Origin: Glaciecola sp047250385
GTDB lineage: Bacteria > Pseudomonadota > Gammaproteobacteria > Enterobacterales > Alteromonadaceae
Length of the DNA stretch: 64,000 bases
Assembly: GCF_047250385.1 (NCBI RefSeq)
Contig: NZ_JBLBVM010000048.1
Coordinates: forward strand, 62,001-126,000
Direction: 5' to 3'
This document shows, piece by piece, positions 28,405 through 36,815 of this stretch (positions within the stretch are counted from its first letter, which is position 1; each line of letters starts with the position of its first letter). The notes below the pieces were generated by a model. The model was not told where the DNA came from, searched no databases, and worked only from the letters and a program-made list of their open reading frames with translations. Position numbers and translations under genes: made by a program.

Positions 28405-28580
28405 TTACATTGGTGGTGAGCGTTAGTTGTGCTGATGTTTTGGGTAAGTTGTAAGGTCTAAAAGCGGTTTGGTAGCATGCAAACTTATATTTAGTGCGCT
28501 GTCTAAGAAAAATTAATATCAATGAAGTTGCAAAACCAGCACGAAGCACTAAAATTTTAAGTAACAACAAAAGTTGAAGA

Positions 28581-28698
28581 GAAGAAATTTACCAAGTTCC
28601 CTTCCTCAAAAATTTACAATCACAGGGATGTGATTGTTTAAGCACTCATGGATGAGCTTGTCGTGGTTTTTGAGGAAGGGAACTTGGTAAATTGCTTC
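28581..28698 (+). repeat. two-hairpin GGA-loop element, copy 2
   Basis: 32-bp arms (28581-28612 with 28667-28698, one mismatch) enclose exactly 54 nt. The insert folds into ACAATCACA-GGGA-TGTGATTGT (28616-28637) and CTCAT-GG-ATGAG (28645-28656). ACAGGGATGT in the first hairpin matches the CsrA/RsmA SELEX consensus ACARGGAUGU. The inner arm ends TCAAAAA and TTTTTGA are shared with copy 1; the outer arms are not. No gene was found in the rest of 28126-28980. Confidence 0.8.
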
Positions 28699-28980
28699 AA
28701 GCTCAGATCGTAAACGCGATTTGCACAAAAATGAGTTGATATACTTAAAATGGTAAGGAAATGCGGCTAAATATCGCGATATGTGTTGATTGTTAGTAGT
28801 GAGTGGCAACATGTTAAGAAAAACTATTATACGTAGAGCATGAGTAAATTTTGAGATAAAAGCTGGTCTTAAGACCAGTTACGAGTAGAACAAAAACTGT
28901 TATACTGAAGATGTAATTTCGTATGGAGGCAATAGGATTATTTTGCTGACATGCACCAACCACAGGTTTAGAGAAAAGAT

Positions 28981-30153
28981 ATGAAGTTTGTTGATGAAGC
29001 AGAAATACGCGTAGAAGCTGGAGACGGTGGTAACGGCGTTATTGGATTCAGACGCGAGAAATACATACCTAAAGGTGGCCCTGATGGTGGTGACGGCGGT
29101 GATGGCGGAAGCGTCTATCTTGAAGCTGACGAGAATTTAAATACACTTATCGATTATCGTTTTGAACGATTCCATCGAGCTCAGCGTGGTACTAACGGGC
29201 AAGGTGCAAACTGCACTGGACGCGGCGGTGAAGATTTAATTCTACCTGTGCCAGTCGGTACTCGTGCGACTGATAAAGACACTGGGGAATTACTCGGTGA
29301 CTTAGTTAAGCATGGTCAACGCATGAAAGTTGCTCAGGGCGGTTATCATGGTTTAGGCAATGCTCGATTCAAGAGTAGTACAAACCGAGCTCCGCGCATC
29401 AAAACTAATGGTACGCCAGGTGAGATTCGTAAGCTTGAGCTCGCACTTATGTTATTGGCTGATGTTGGTATGTTAGGTATGCCGAATGCGGGCAAGTCTA
29501 CATTCATCCGCTCTGTTTCAGCGGCGACACCTAAAGTGGCAGACTATCCGTTCACAACCTTAGTGCCAAACTTAGGGGTGGTTCGTCTTGATAGTCAAGC
29601 TAGCTTTGTTATTGCTGATATCCCAGGCTTAATCGAAGGCGCTTCAGAAGGCGCTGGCCTTGGTATTCAATTTTTAAAGCATTTGGAACGTTGCAGAGTA
29701 TTAGTCCATCTTATCGATATAATGCCAACGGACGGTTCAGACCCAGTTGAAAATGCCTTAACAATTCTAAATGAACTGGACAAATATAGTCCAAAATTAG
29801 CGGCAAAACCACGCTGGTTAGTATTCAACAAGATTGACCTAATGTTGGAAGACGAAGCAAATGCGCTTTGTGCGGAAATTGCAGCTAAATTAGGTTGGGA
29901 AGATGATTATTATAAGATTTCGGCATTCCAAAAATTAAACGTTGACGAGCTTTGCCAAGATCTTATGGAGTTTATCGACTCACTTCCACCTGAGGAAGAA
30001 ATGTTCAACAAGGAAGAAGAGCCTACTTTCAAATGGGATAATTATCATGAGCAAGTTATTGCTGAACATCAAAACGATGAAGCAGATGATGATCTTGACG
30101 ATGATGATTGGGATGACGACGACTATGATGTCGAAGTAATTTATCAGAAGTAA
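28981..30153 (+). CDS. obgE: Obg/CgtA GTPase, ribosome assembly and stress
   Basis: The 390-residue essential GTPase acts on the 50S subunit. An N-terminal glycine-rich Obg fold (1-159) includes GGDGGDGG. The G domain has GMPNAGKST, DIPGLIEGA and NKID. The C-terminal tail (about 360-388) is extremely acidic, almost all Asp and Glu, as in many gammaproteobacterial Obg proteins. It is downstream of rpmA as usual, but unusually about 900 bp away. The last codons are duplicated after the stop. Confidence 0.96.
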   Translation: MKFVDEAEIRVEAGDGGNGVIGFRREKYIPKGGPDGGDGGDGGSVYLEADENLNTLIDYRFERFHRAQRGTNGQGANCTGRGGEDLILPVPVGTRATDKDTGELLGDLVKHGQRMKVAQGGYHGLGNARFKSSTNRAPRIKTNGTPGEIRKLELALMLLADVGMLGMPNAGKSTFIRSVSAATPKVADYPFTTLVPNLGVVRLDSQASFVIADIPGLIEGASEGAGLGIQFLKHLERCRVLVHLIDIMPTDGSDPVENALTILNELDKYSPKLAAKPRWLVFNKIDLMLEDEANALCAEIAAKLGWEDDYYKISAFQKLNVDELCQDLMEFIDSLPPEEEMFNKEEEPTFKWDNYHEQVIAEHQNDEADDDLDDDDWDDDDYDVEVIYQK

Positions 30154-30196
30154 ACTATCGGACGTGCTTCATCAGAAGTAATTTATCTGAAGTAAA
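30133..30196. repeat. duplicated obgE 3' end
   Basis: GAAGTAATTTATC(A/T)GAAGTAAA occurs at 30133-30154, spanning the obgE stop codon, and again at 30175-30196. The copies have one mismatch in 22 and a 42-bp period (14 codons). The second copy is outside the gene. Confidence 0.8.
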
Positions 30197-30240
30197 TAGT
30201 ACACTAAGCGCTTATTGAACGTTATATCGGACTCACAAAC

Positions 30241-30726
30241 ATGATATCAATGATTGCCGCCATGGCAGATAACCGGATAATCGGCGCTGACAACGACATG
30301 CCTTGGCACTTGCCAGCTGATTTAAAACATTTTAAGTCGCTTACTATGGGCAAGCCGGTGTTGATGGGTCGAAAGACGTACGAATCGATTGGTAAAGCTT
30401 TACCGGGCCGTCCAAACATCGTCATCACAAGCAATAGGTCCTACACTCTGGATGACGCTACCGTTGTGTCTTCGATAGAAGCTGCGATGCTCGAAGCTTC
30501 TGCGTATGATGAAGTGATGATCATTGGTGGCGGGTCTATTTATCAATCTATGTTGGCTCAAGCACAACGGCTTTATCTTACGTTCATCGATTTGAAAGTT
30601 GAAGGTGATACTCAGTTTCCCGACTACGAAGCCCATACCAACTGGAAAGAAGTGGCCCGAGAATCCCATCAAAAAGATGACAAAAACCCTCACGACTATA
30701 CTTTTGTTACACTTGAGCGAGCTTAA
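30241..30726 (+). CDS. folA: dihydrofolate reductase
   Basis: The NADPH-dependent enzyme of 161 residues regenerates tetrahydrofolate. IAAMADNRIIGADNDMPWHLP carries the catalytic Asp (DLKHF) region, followed by GRKTYESIG and IIGGGSIYQ. The ribosome-binding site is weak. The 3' end overlaps the convergent membrane-protein gene by 20 bp. Confidence 0.95.
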   Translation: MISMIAAMADNRIIGADNDMPWHLPADLKHFKSLTMGKPVLMGRKTYESIGKALPGRPNIVITSNRSYTLDDATVVSSIEAAMLEASAYDEVMIIGGGSIYQSMLAQAQRLYLTFIDLKVEGDTQFPDYEAHTNWKEVARESHQKDDKNPHDYTFVTLERA

Positions 30727-31228
30727 GTTTTTTCGCTAAAGAAAAGCTGTATAAATATCCGTATATGGTACTAAAAAATATTGATGGTGCAACGGTCAGC
30801 CATAAATTGGGTGTCTCAAATAGAATGTTCACGCTTATTACAAAGATACTCTGAAGTACGATCGCGGGTAGGGGAGTCAATAATATTCCCGGCAAACAAA
30901 CTCCTTTGCATGCACTCTCAATTTCCCTTAATGACTGCTCTATTGTGAGCGACGTGGCACATTTTTTACTAAAAAGTGAAAATTTAAACATGTTGGGAAC
31001 AATAAAGGGAAGGCAGTAACGCTTAGATTTAAAGTTTTTATAACTAAGCTCCAAAATGAAAGTGAATAAGAGGGTAATACCTCCACTATAAGTACCTTGA
31101 ACTAAGGCTGCTTTGTATAAAACCTGAATATCATCAGTGACTAAGCTATTTGCATAATAGGCCCAAGCGGCATAGAAGAAAAAAGCGATAAGTCCCGACA
31201 TCAACAGGCGAATAAAAGCGTAATTCAT
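30707..31228 (-). CDS. hypothetical membrane protein downstream of rpoS
   Basis: The 173-residue protein has four hydrophobic segments (about 8-26, 40-62, 108-133 and 140-162). Cys and Lys are clustered in the middle loop. I do not recognise the family. Its start is only 15 bp after the rpoS stop, so it is probably read with rpoS. It may be a polytopic protein that tunes envelope stress, but this is inference from position alone. Confidence 0.65.
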   Translation of the reverse strand: MNYAFIRLLMSGLIAFFFYAAWAYYANSLVTDDIQVLYKAALVQGTYSGGITLLFTFILELSYKNFKSKRYCLPFIVPNMFKFSLFSKKCATSLTIEQSLREIESACKGVCLPGILLTPLPAIVLQSIFVISVNILFETPNLWLTVAPSIFFSTIYGYLYSFSLAKKLKLAQV

Positions 31229-31243
31229 GATAGTTAGCTTCGC

Positions 31244-32263
31244 TTATCCTTCGAAAGTGAATAAAGACTCTATATCAAGACCCTGATGGCGCATTATTTC
31301 TTTCAAGCGTTTCAAAGCTTCAACTTGTATTTGGCGTACACGCTCTCTCGTTAATCCTATTTCGGTTCCTACATCTTCGAGAGTAGCTGGCTCATGGCCA
31401 AGTAAGCCGAATCGTCGAGCCAAGACCTCTCTTTGTTTGGGGTTAAGATCTTGCAGCCATTTGATGATGTTTAACTTCATATCGCTTGTTTGTAACTTAC
31501 TTTCCGGGCTAGTATCTTGTTCGTCTGCAATGATATCAAGTAAGGCTTTATTCTCTTCATCACCGCCAATTGGTGTGTCGACAGAATTAATTCTCTCATT
31601 TAACTTAAGCATTTTTTGAACGCTAGCGACGGGTTCGCCAGTAGCTTCGGCTATTTCTTCAGCGCTTGGTTCATGATCTAATTCTTGAGATAGTTTCCGT
31701 GCTGTTCGCAAATATAGGTTGAGCTCTTTCACGATATGAATGGGAAGACGTATTGTGCGAGTCTGATTCATTAACGCCCGCTCAATAGTTTGACGTATCC
31801 ACCAAGTTGCATAAGTGGAAAAGCGGAAACCGCGCTCAGGATCGTACTTCTCAACGGCTCGAATCAGGCCTAAGTTACCTTCCTCGATTAAATCCAATAA
31901 TGCTAGTCCTCGATTATTATATCGACGTGCTATTTTGACAACCAAACGTAAGTTGCTGACTATCATTCGCTCGCGAGACTTTTCATTGCCACGCAATGCT
32001 TCTCTGGAAAACTTTACTTCCTCTTCGGCTGTTAATAAAGGTGAAAAGCCAATCTCACCTAAATACATCTGAGTCGCGTCGAGTTGCTTAGTGGTAATTT
32101 CGTCGCTGGTTTTGCTCTGAGAGGAGCTTTTCGCATCACCGACTAAATTAGTCTCGTTCAGATCAATGTCTGGAGTCTCTTCGATATCTTCTATCGTATC
32201 AAGGTCTTCAGTATCAACTCGAATTTTAAATAAGGTCTTTGCTTCTTTTTGTATTGTGCTCAT
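31244..32263 (-). CDS. rpoS: RNA polymerase sigma factor RpoS
   Basis: The 339-residue stationary-phase/general-stress sigma factor directs RNA polymerase to stress promoters. Region 1.2 (DATQMYLGEIGFSPLLTAEEE), region 2 (NLRLVVKIARRY, DLIEEGNLGLIRAVEKYDPERGFRFSTYATWWIRQ), region 3 and region 4 (ATLEDVGTEIGLTRERVRQIQ) are all intact (motifs abbreviated to landmarks at about residues 63, 105-165 and 285-305). It follows nlpD, whose coding region often holds the main rpoS promoter. The first 60 residues are acidic and less conserved. Confidence 0.95.
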   Translation of the reverse strand: MSTIQKEAKTLFKIRVDTEDLDTIEDIEETPDIDLNETNLVGDAKSSSQSKTSDEITTKQLDATQMYLGEIGFSPLLTAEEEVKFSREALRGNEKSRERMIVSNLRLVVKIARRYNNRGLALLDLIEEGNLGLIRAVEKYDPERGFRFSTYATWWIRQTIERALMNQTRTIRLPIHIVKELNLYLRTARKLSQELDHEPSAEEIAEATGEPVASVQKMLKLNERINSVDTPIGGDEENKALLDIIADEQDTSPESKLQTSDMKLNIIKWLQDLNPKQREVLARRFGLLGHEPATLEDVGTEIGLTRERVRQIQVEALKRLKEIMRHQGLDIESLFTFEG

Positions 32264-32345
32264 AGAACCCCCTTATCAACTTCGTGAAGTTAATTTAGTG
32301 ACAGGCAAAAATACATTTCCAATGAAGGATGAGCCAATAAAGGAA

Positions 32346-33194
32346 TTATTTTTTAGGTAAGAATTTGAAAGGGTCGAGAGACTTCCCTTTTCGACGAATT
32401 TCGAAATGCAACATGACATCACTAGAATCAGTGCGACCCATCGTTGCGATCTTTTGTCCTTGCTTAACATAACTCTGCTCACCAACTAGAATAGTATCAT
32501 TGTGCGCATAAGCGCTTAATAAGTTATTATCATGTTTGATAATAACTAAATTTCCATATCCCTTAAGTGCGTTACCTGCATAAACAACTTTACCACTAGC
32601 TGCCGCGTATATTGGGGAATACAAGCCACCCTTAATATCGACCCCTCGATTTGTACCATCACTACCGACCACTGCTGAGGTTGATTTCCCAGTTGCAGGC
32701 CAAATCCAAGCTACTGTATTTACTGGGTTTTTCGATATCCTAGGTGTTTTTTCTATACTTCTATGATTGATTTTACCTTCACTGTCACCATACGCCTGTG
32801 TATTCTTAGGGTCAACCACAACTTTAGCCGTTCTATCTGTGTTTCCACTTATAGGCTTGTTTTTATTGCTGTTATTTTGAGCAGGTGCTGGCACCAATTT
32901 CAGAACTTGGCCTGGGAATATGTTGTAGGGAGCTTGAAGGTTATTATAGCTGGCGATGTCGCGATAATCGTTACCACTATAAAAGGCTACGGCAAATAAA
33001 GTATCTCCTTTTTGTACCTGGTAAGTTTCCCCTTCTATTTCAGTAAGATTATTTTGCTTCGTGACTGAAGTATTGAGGGAGACAACTGGGGCTGGCTGTG
33101 AGCGGCCGCTGCAGGAGCTGAGAAAAACAAACGAAATGGCAACAAGCCCGACAATTAATGGGCTTTGTATCGTTCGTTTGTGCAAGGTTTGCAT
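32346..33194 (-). CDS. nlpD: NlpD-like LysM/M23 lipoprotein, amidase activator
   Basis: The protein is 282 residues with a signal ending LSSC (Cys about 29). LysM lies at about 56-101 (YQVQKGDTLFAVAF) and a C-terminal LytM/M23 domain at about 165-280. The catalytic metal residues are degenerate: the HxxxD position reads NRGVD and the HxH position reads HFE. As in E. coli NlpD, it therefore should be a non-hydrolytic activator of a septal amidase. The gene is upstream of rpoS. Confidence 0.92.
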   Translation of the reverse strand: MQTLHKRTIQSPLIVGLVAISFVFLSSCSGRSQPAPVVSLNTSVTKQNNLTEIEGETYQVQKGDTLFAVAFYSGNDYRDIASYNNLQAPYNIFPGQVLKLVPAPAQNNSNKNKPISGNTDRTAKVVVDPKNTQAYGDSEGKINHRSIEKTPRISKNPVNTVAWIWPATGKSTSAVVGSDGTNRGVDIKGGLYSPIYAAASGKVVYAGNALKGYGNLVIIKHDNNLLSAYAHNDTILVGEQSYVKQGQKIATMGRTDSSDVMLHFEIRRKGKSLDPFKFLPKK

Positions 33195-33201
33195 GCTTCT
33201 G

Positions 33202-33780
33202 TTACCTGAAAACTAAATACAAGACCACAGCAAGTACGACCGTGCCCCAACCGATAATTTCTATATATTTTTTTAGTTTTCTTTCCATCATTGGTCCGCC
33301 ATATTTCATAAGTGCTGCAACCAAGAAGAAGCGTAAACCGCGACCAATCGCTGAAGCTATAATGAACGGAAGTAAGGCCATTTGTAAGAAGCCTGCGCTG
33401 ATAGTAAAAACCTTATAGGGTATAGGAGAAAAGCCTGCCAAAAAGACCACCCATACACCGTACTCCGCGAACCAAGCAGTCGCTTTGCTTAGTTTGTCTT
33501 GGTAGCCTAATTCGATAACTAAAGGTTGAATTAAGGATTCAAAAGCAAAGTAACCCAATGCATAACCCAAGATACCACCGATAACCGATGCAATAGTTGT
33601 GATTGCAGCAAAACGCCAAGCTTTCAGAGGTTGACTCAGAGCCATCGGCGCCAACATGACATCGGGTGGCACTGGGAAAAACATGGATTCAGATAAACTC
33701 AAGCCAGCTAAATATTTTTCAGCATGTTTATGCTGCGCCCATTTAAGGCACAAGTCATAACAAGTTTCAAAAATCCTCAT
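33202..33780 (-). CDS. YqaA-type DedA/VTT membrane protein
   Basis: At 192 residues, the SNARE-associated/VTT fold has PVPPDVMLAPMAL near residue 36 and AGFSPIPYKVFTISAGF near 115, both with conserved Pro and Gly re-entrant features. Such proteins are thought to move or flip membrane lipids. Its ATG overlaps the pcm stop (ATGA), so it is coupled to pcm in the surE-pcm-nlpD-rpoS run. Confidence 0.88.
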   Translation of the reverse strand: MRIFETCYDLCLKWAQHKHAEKYLAGLSLSESMFFPVPPDVMLAPMALSQPLKAWRFAAITTIASVIGGILGYALGYFAFESLIQPLVIELGYQDKLSKATAWFAEYGVWVVFLAGFSPIPYKVFTISAGFLQMALLPFIIASAIGRGLRFFLVAALMKYGGPMMERKLKKYIEIIGWGTVVLAVVLYLVFR

Positions 33781-34415
33781 AGCAAGTCACCCGCGACCAA
33801 GGGGACGAAGCGCACTGATTCAATCGTTTCCTCAATGAATTCCTCGCCTTGGCGGTCAATACATTTCAGACTTTGCTGCGCATCACCCACTGGTATAATA
33901 AGGCGACCACCGTCATTCAATTGCTCAAGTAAGGCTTGGGGTAGTTGTGCAGCTGCCGCGGTAACAATGATGCCATCAAAAGGCCCTTTGCTGTTCCAAC
34001 CCTGCCAACCATCTCCGTGCTTCATTGAAATATTATGCAGGTCGAGTTGATTCATGCGACGTTTCGCTTGGAATTGCAAAGCCTTGATTCGTTCGACAGA
34101 GAATATTTGGGAAAAGATACCTGCTAGAATTGCTGTCTGATAACCAGAGCCTGTGCCAATTTCAAGAATTTTCTTTGGTGGTACTGGCGCGCTCAATAAC
34201 AACTCCGTCATTTTCGCGACGATATAAGGTTGTGAAATTGTCTGACCTTGGCCGATGGGTAAGGCTGTATTTTGATAAGCCTTATGTTTCAACGCATCAG
34301 GGATAAATATTTCGCGAGGTGTGTTAGCAATGGCAGTAAGTACCCTATTGTCCTTTACACCTTCTTGTTCTAACAATTGCGCGAGCTGCATACCCTTGCG
34401 TGATGATATAGCCAT
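33777..34415 (-). CDS. pcm: protein-L-isoaspartate O-methyltransferase
   Basis: The 212-residue SAM-dependent enzyme repairs isoaspartyl residues. PIGQGQTISQPYIVA and the SAM motif EIGTGSGYQTAILA are diagnostic. The gene lies 8 bp after surE and overlaps the next gene by 4 bp. Both surE and pcm products support survival in stationary phase, consistent with proximity to rpoS. Confidence 0.96.
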   Translation of the reverse strand: MAISSRKGMQLAQLLEQEGVKDNRVLTAIANTPREIFIPDALKHKAYQNTALPIGQGQTISQPYIVAKMTELLLSAPVPPKKILEIGTGSGYQTAILAGIFSQIFSVERIKALQFQAKRRMNQLDLHNISMKHGDGWQGWNSKGPFDGIIVTAAAAQLPQALLEQLNDGGRLIIPVGDAQQSLKCIDRQGEEFIEETIESVRFVPLVAGDLL

Positions 34416-34423
34416 GTCTTTTC

Positions 34424-35182
34424 CTAATTATTTGTGACTTTGGTGTTTAACCAAGTATTCATTTTGCTGACTTTTTGATGCACTGTCATATCCACAGACA
34501 TGGGGGTTACCGAGCAATAACCTTTATTGACGGCATCGAAGTCTGTACCTTCACCTGCGTCTTGTTCATTGCCTAATTTGCCATACCAATAAATTGTATT
34601 GCCGAAAGGGTCTTCACTTTCAACCATCGTTTCAGCACGATGACGCTTACCGAGCCTAGTCGCTACTATGCCTTTTATATCTTCATAAGGAATAGCAGGC
34701 ACATTTATATTCAAAATTTCGTTCTGCTGTAGCGGATGCGATGCTAATCGTCGAATAATGTCACAAGTGATTTTTGCAGCGGATGCGAAATGATCCTCGG
34801 TTTTGCTACATAAAGAAACGGCGATGGCGGGTAAGCCGACATGACGACCTTCTAAGGCCGCAGCAACCGTTCCAGAATAGATAGTGTCATCCCCTAAATT
34901 GGCACCATGATTAATACCAGAAACCACTAAATCAGGTTCGTTCGTCATAAACTTATTGATCCCTAACTGCACACAATCTGAAGGTGTTCCATTCAGCGAG
35001 TAAAAGCCATTTGGCATTTCCTCTATTCTCAAAGGTGTGCGTAAGGACAATGCATTACTCATTCCACTGCAGTTGCGATCGGGGGCAATGACAGTGACCT
35101 CGTGTTCCTTCGACAAGTGCTCATACAGCACTGCAATGCCTTTTGCATTGACACCATCATCATTGCTTAGCAATATATTCAT
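34424..35182 (-). CDS. surE: 5'/3'-nucleotidase SurE
   Basis: The metal-dependent nucleoside-5'/3'-monophosphatase is 252 residues. LSNDDGVNAKG (metal-binding Asp pair at 8-9), SGINHGANLGDDTIYSGTVAA and a conserved C-terminal half are present. The gene is 30 bp downstream of truD. Confidence 0.96.
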   Translation of the reverse strand: MNILLSNDDGVNAKGIAVLYEHLSKEHEVTVIAPDRNCSGMSNALSLRTPLRIEEMPNGFYSLNGTPSDCVQLGINKFMTNEPDLVVSGINHGANLGDDTIYSGTVAAALEGRHVGLPAIAVSLCSKTEDHFASAAKITCDIIRRLASHPLQQNEILNINVPAIPYEDIKGIVATRLGKRHRAETMVESEDPFGNTIYWYGKLGNEQDAGEGTDFDAVNKGYCSVTPMSVDMTVHQKVSKMNTWLNTKVTNN

Positions 35183-35212
35183 TTGAAAGTTGCCTGTAAA
35201 TTTTTAGTCTGT

Positions 35213-36316
35213 TTATACATCTAATAACTCCCTGACAATTGAAGTTGCGAAGCAACCAGCGGGGAGTGAAAACTGCATTTTTAAGTGTTTATTTTCTATT
35301 TGCCAAGTGAAATCTTGCGGCACAATTCGAATGGCTCTTCTTTCTTGTTTGAGGCCGAGTGAGTTGAGCGTTCGAATGATTTCAGGAAACTGCTTTACAC
35401 AGTCAACTTCAAGAGCCTTCGCCGCTTTGTCCGAGTGCAGTTTGCCATCGCCCCACAAGGGTGCAGTGATGTTGATATCATTTTCGGACAAGCGTTCTAT
35501 TATTTTCTCTTTTTCTGCGTCATCGTTAAAGACGAAAAAGCTATTTGAACCGCTTAGTTGCATAGCGTCGCCCAATAAAGGCTGCAGAAAACAGTCTCGC
35601 TCGATGCGTTCATGAATAACCTGATTAAATAGCCAACTTCGCAATGCAGAAATTGCCATCGAGCGCTTATTGCGATTACGTATTGCTTCGCCCGCAACTA
35701 ACTTTTCGGCTAAGGCTAAATTGCCTCCTTGCACGACCTTGTTATCAGGAGCGGCTTCATTCGATTCCGTCGGTGTTATTCTCATTTCACCAAAGCGTTG
35801 GCTACCATAATAATTTGGGGCACCATGCTGCTTGATAAGCGCTAGCCGTTCTTCTAAGGCTTGAATATTGAACTCTGTTTTCTCATCATCATTTGCTGTC
35901 AAATTGCGTAAGGTGAGCTCGAATCTATTGCCTTTCAACACACCTACTCTGAGCTTGCGATCATTACGAGCGACTTTTAGAATTTTAGCACCTTCTAGGT
36001 CAAACTCATCCCAATTCGGCTCTTGTTTATTTGCAATGTGCACACCAAACCACTGGCGAGTCAGGGCAAATTTATCTTTGCGTCCGGCGTAAGTGATATC
36101 GCGCAAGTGCAAGTTACTGAACTTAGCGAGTGATTCAGCAACAAACGCGGTATTTAAGTTGGTTTTTTCTAGCCACAAAAAAATATGCTCGCCTTCACCA
36201 CTAGGCTCGAAGCCAAGTTGTTCTTCAACAATGAAGTCGTGCATTTCTTGCTTTAGAGTGGCGCTGCCAAGAGCGTCACCATATAACCTTGACCAATGTG
36301 AAACAGATAATGACAT
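35213..36316 (-). CDS. truD: tRNA pseudouridine(13) synthase TruD
   Basis: The 367-residue enzyme modifies U13 of tRNA-Glu. The catalytic Asp is in AGRKDKFALTRQW (about 78). NYYGSQRFG, RNRNKRS and the C-terminal PAGCFATSIVREL are diagnostic. The ATG at 36316 is chosen; an upstream TTG at 36340 would overlap ispF. Both lack a strong ribosome-binding site, so coupling to ispF translation is likely. Confidence 0.95.
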   Translation of the reverse strand: MSLSVSHWSRLYGDALGSATLKQEMHDFIVEEQLGFEPSGEGEHIFLWLEKTNLNTAFVAESLAKFSNLHLRDITYAGRKDKFALTRQWFGVHIANKQEPNWDEFDLEGAKILKVARNDRKLRVGVLKGNRFELTLRNLTANDDEKTEFNIQALEERLALIKQHGAPNYYGSQRFGEMRITPTESNEAAPDNKVVQGGNLALAEKLVAGEAIRNRNKRSMAISALRSWLFNQVIHERIERDCFLQPLLGDAMQLSGSNSFFVFNDDAEKEKIIERLSENDINITAPLWGDGKLHSDKAAKALEVDCVKQFPEIIRTLNSLGLKQERRAIRIVPQDFTWQIENKHLKMQFSLPAGCFATSIVRELLDV

Positions 36317-36324
36317 GTAATTAT

Positions 36325-36804
36325 CTATCTTCGCGGACAAATGAGGACGACTGCGTGACAGGCAATGCCTTCTTCACGTCCAACAAAACCAAGTCCTTCA
36401 GTTGTCGTTGCTTTGATACTGATATCTTTCACTGATACGCCCATTGCGTCGGAAATCGCTTCTCGCATAAAAGTAATATGCGGTGCCATTTTGGGCGCTT
36501 GAGCTTCAATCGTAATATCAGCATTACTTAGCATATAGCCAAGATCCTGAATGCGTTGATAAACTTGTCGCAGCAATTCGATACTACTGATGTTTTCATA
36601 AGCTTTGTCGCTATCTGGGAAATGATGACCAATATCACCCAATGCTAAGGAACCAAGCAGTGCATCACAAAGTGCATGCAAGGCGACATCACCATCGGAG
36701 TGAGCAATTAAACCGCGCTCATGAGCAATACAAATACCACCTATGGTAATTGGGCCCATACCACCAAATTTGTGTACATCGTAACCATGGCCTATACGGA
36801 ACAT
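36325..36804 (-). CDS. ispF: 2-C-methyl-D-erythritol 2,4-cyclodiphosphate synthase
   Basis: The 159-residue trimeric zinc enzyme belongs to the MEP isoprenoid pathway. RIGHGYDVHKF gives the metal-binding Asp and His, and HSDGDVALHALCDALLGS and TTTEGLGFVGREEGI are conserved. It follows ispD by 11 bp; its product feeds IspB substrates. Confidence 0.96.
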   Translation of the reverse strand: MFRIGHGYDVHKFGGMGPITIGGICIAHERGLIAHSDGDVALHALCDALLGSLALGDIGHHFPDSDKAYENISSIELLRQVYQRIQDLGYMLSNADITIEAQAPKMAPHITFMREAISDAMGVSVKDISIKATTTEGLGFVGREEGIACHAVVLICPRR

Positions 36805-36815
36805 AGAGAGTCTCC

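Noticed and set aside
28289..28698. The two long inverted repeats as ordinary transcription terminators or as a CRISPR or attC pair
   Set aside because: A normal terminator for rpmA already exists at 28099-28125. The arms are far longer than terminator stems, there is no spacer periodicity for CRISPR, and no integrase or attC core is present.
28346..28812. Minus-strand open frames across the rpmA-obgE gap
   Set aside because: They run through the inverted repeats, have no ribosome-binding sites and no protein-like composition; the DNA is better explained by repeats.
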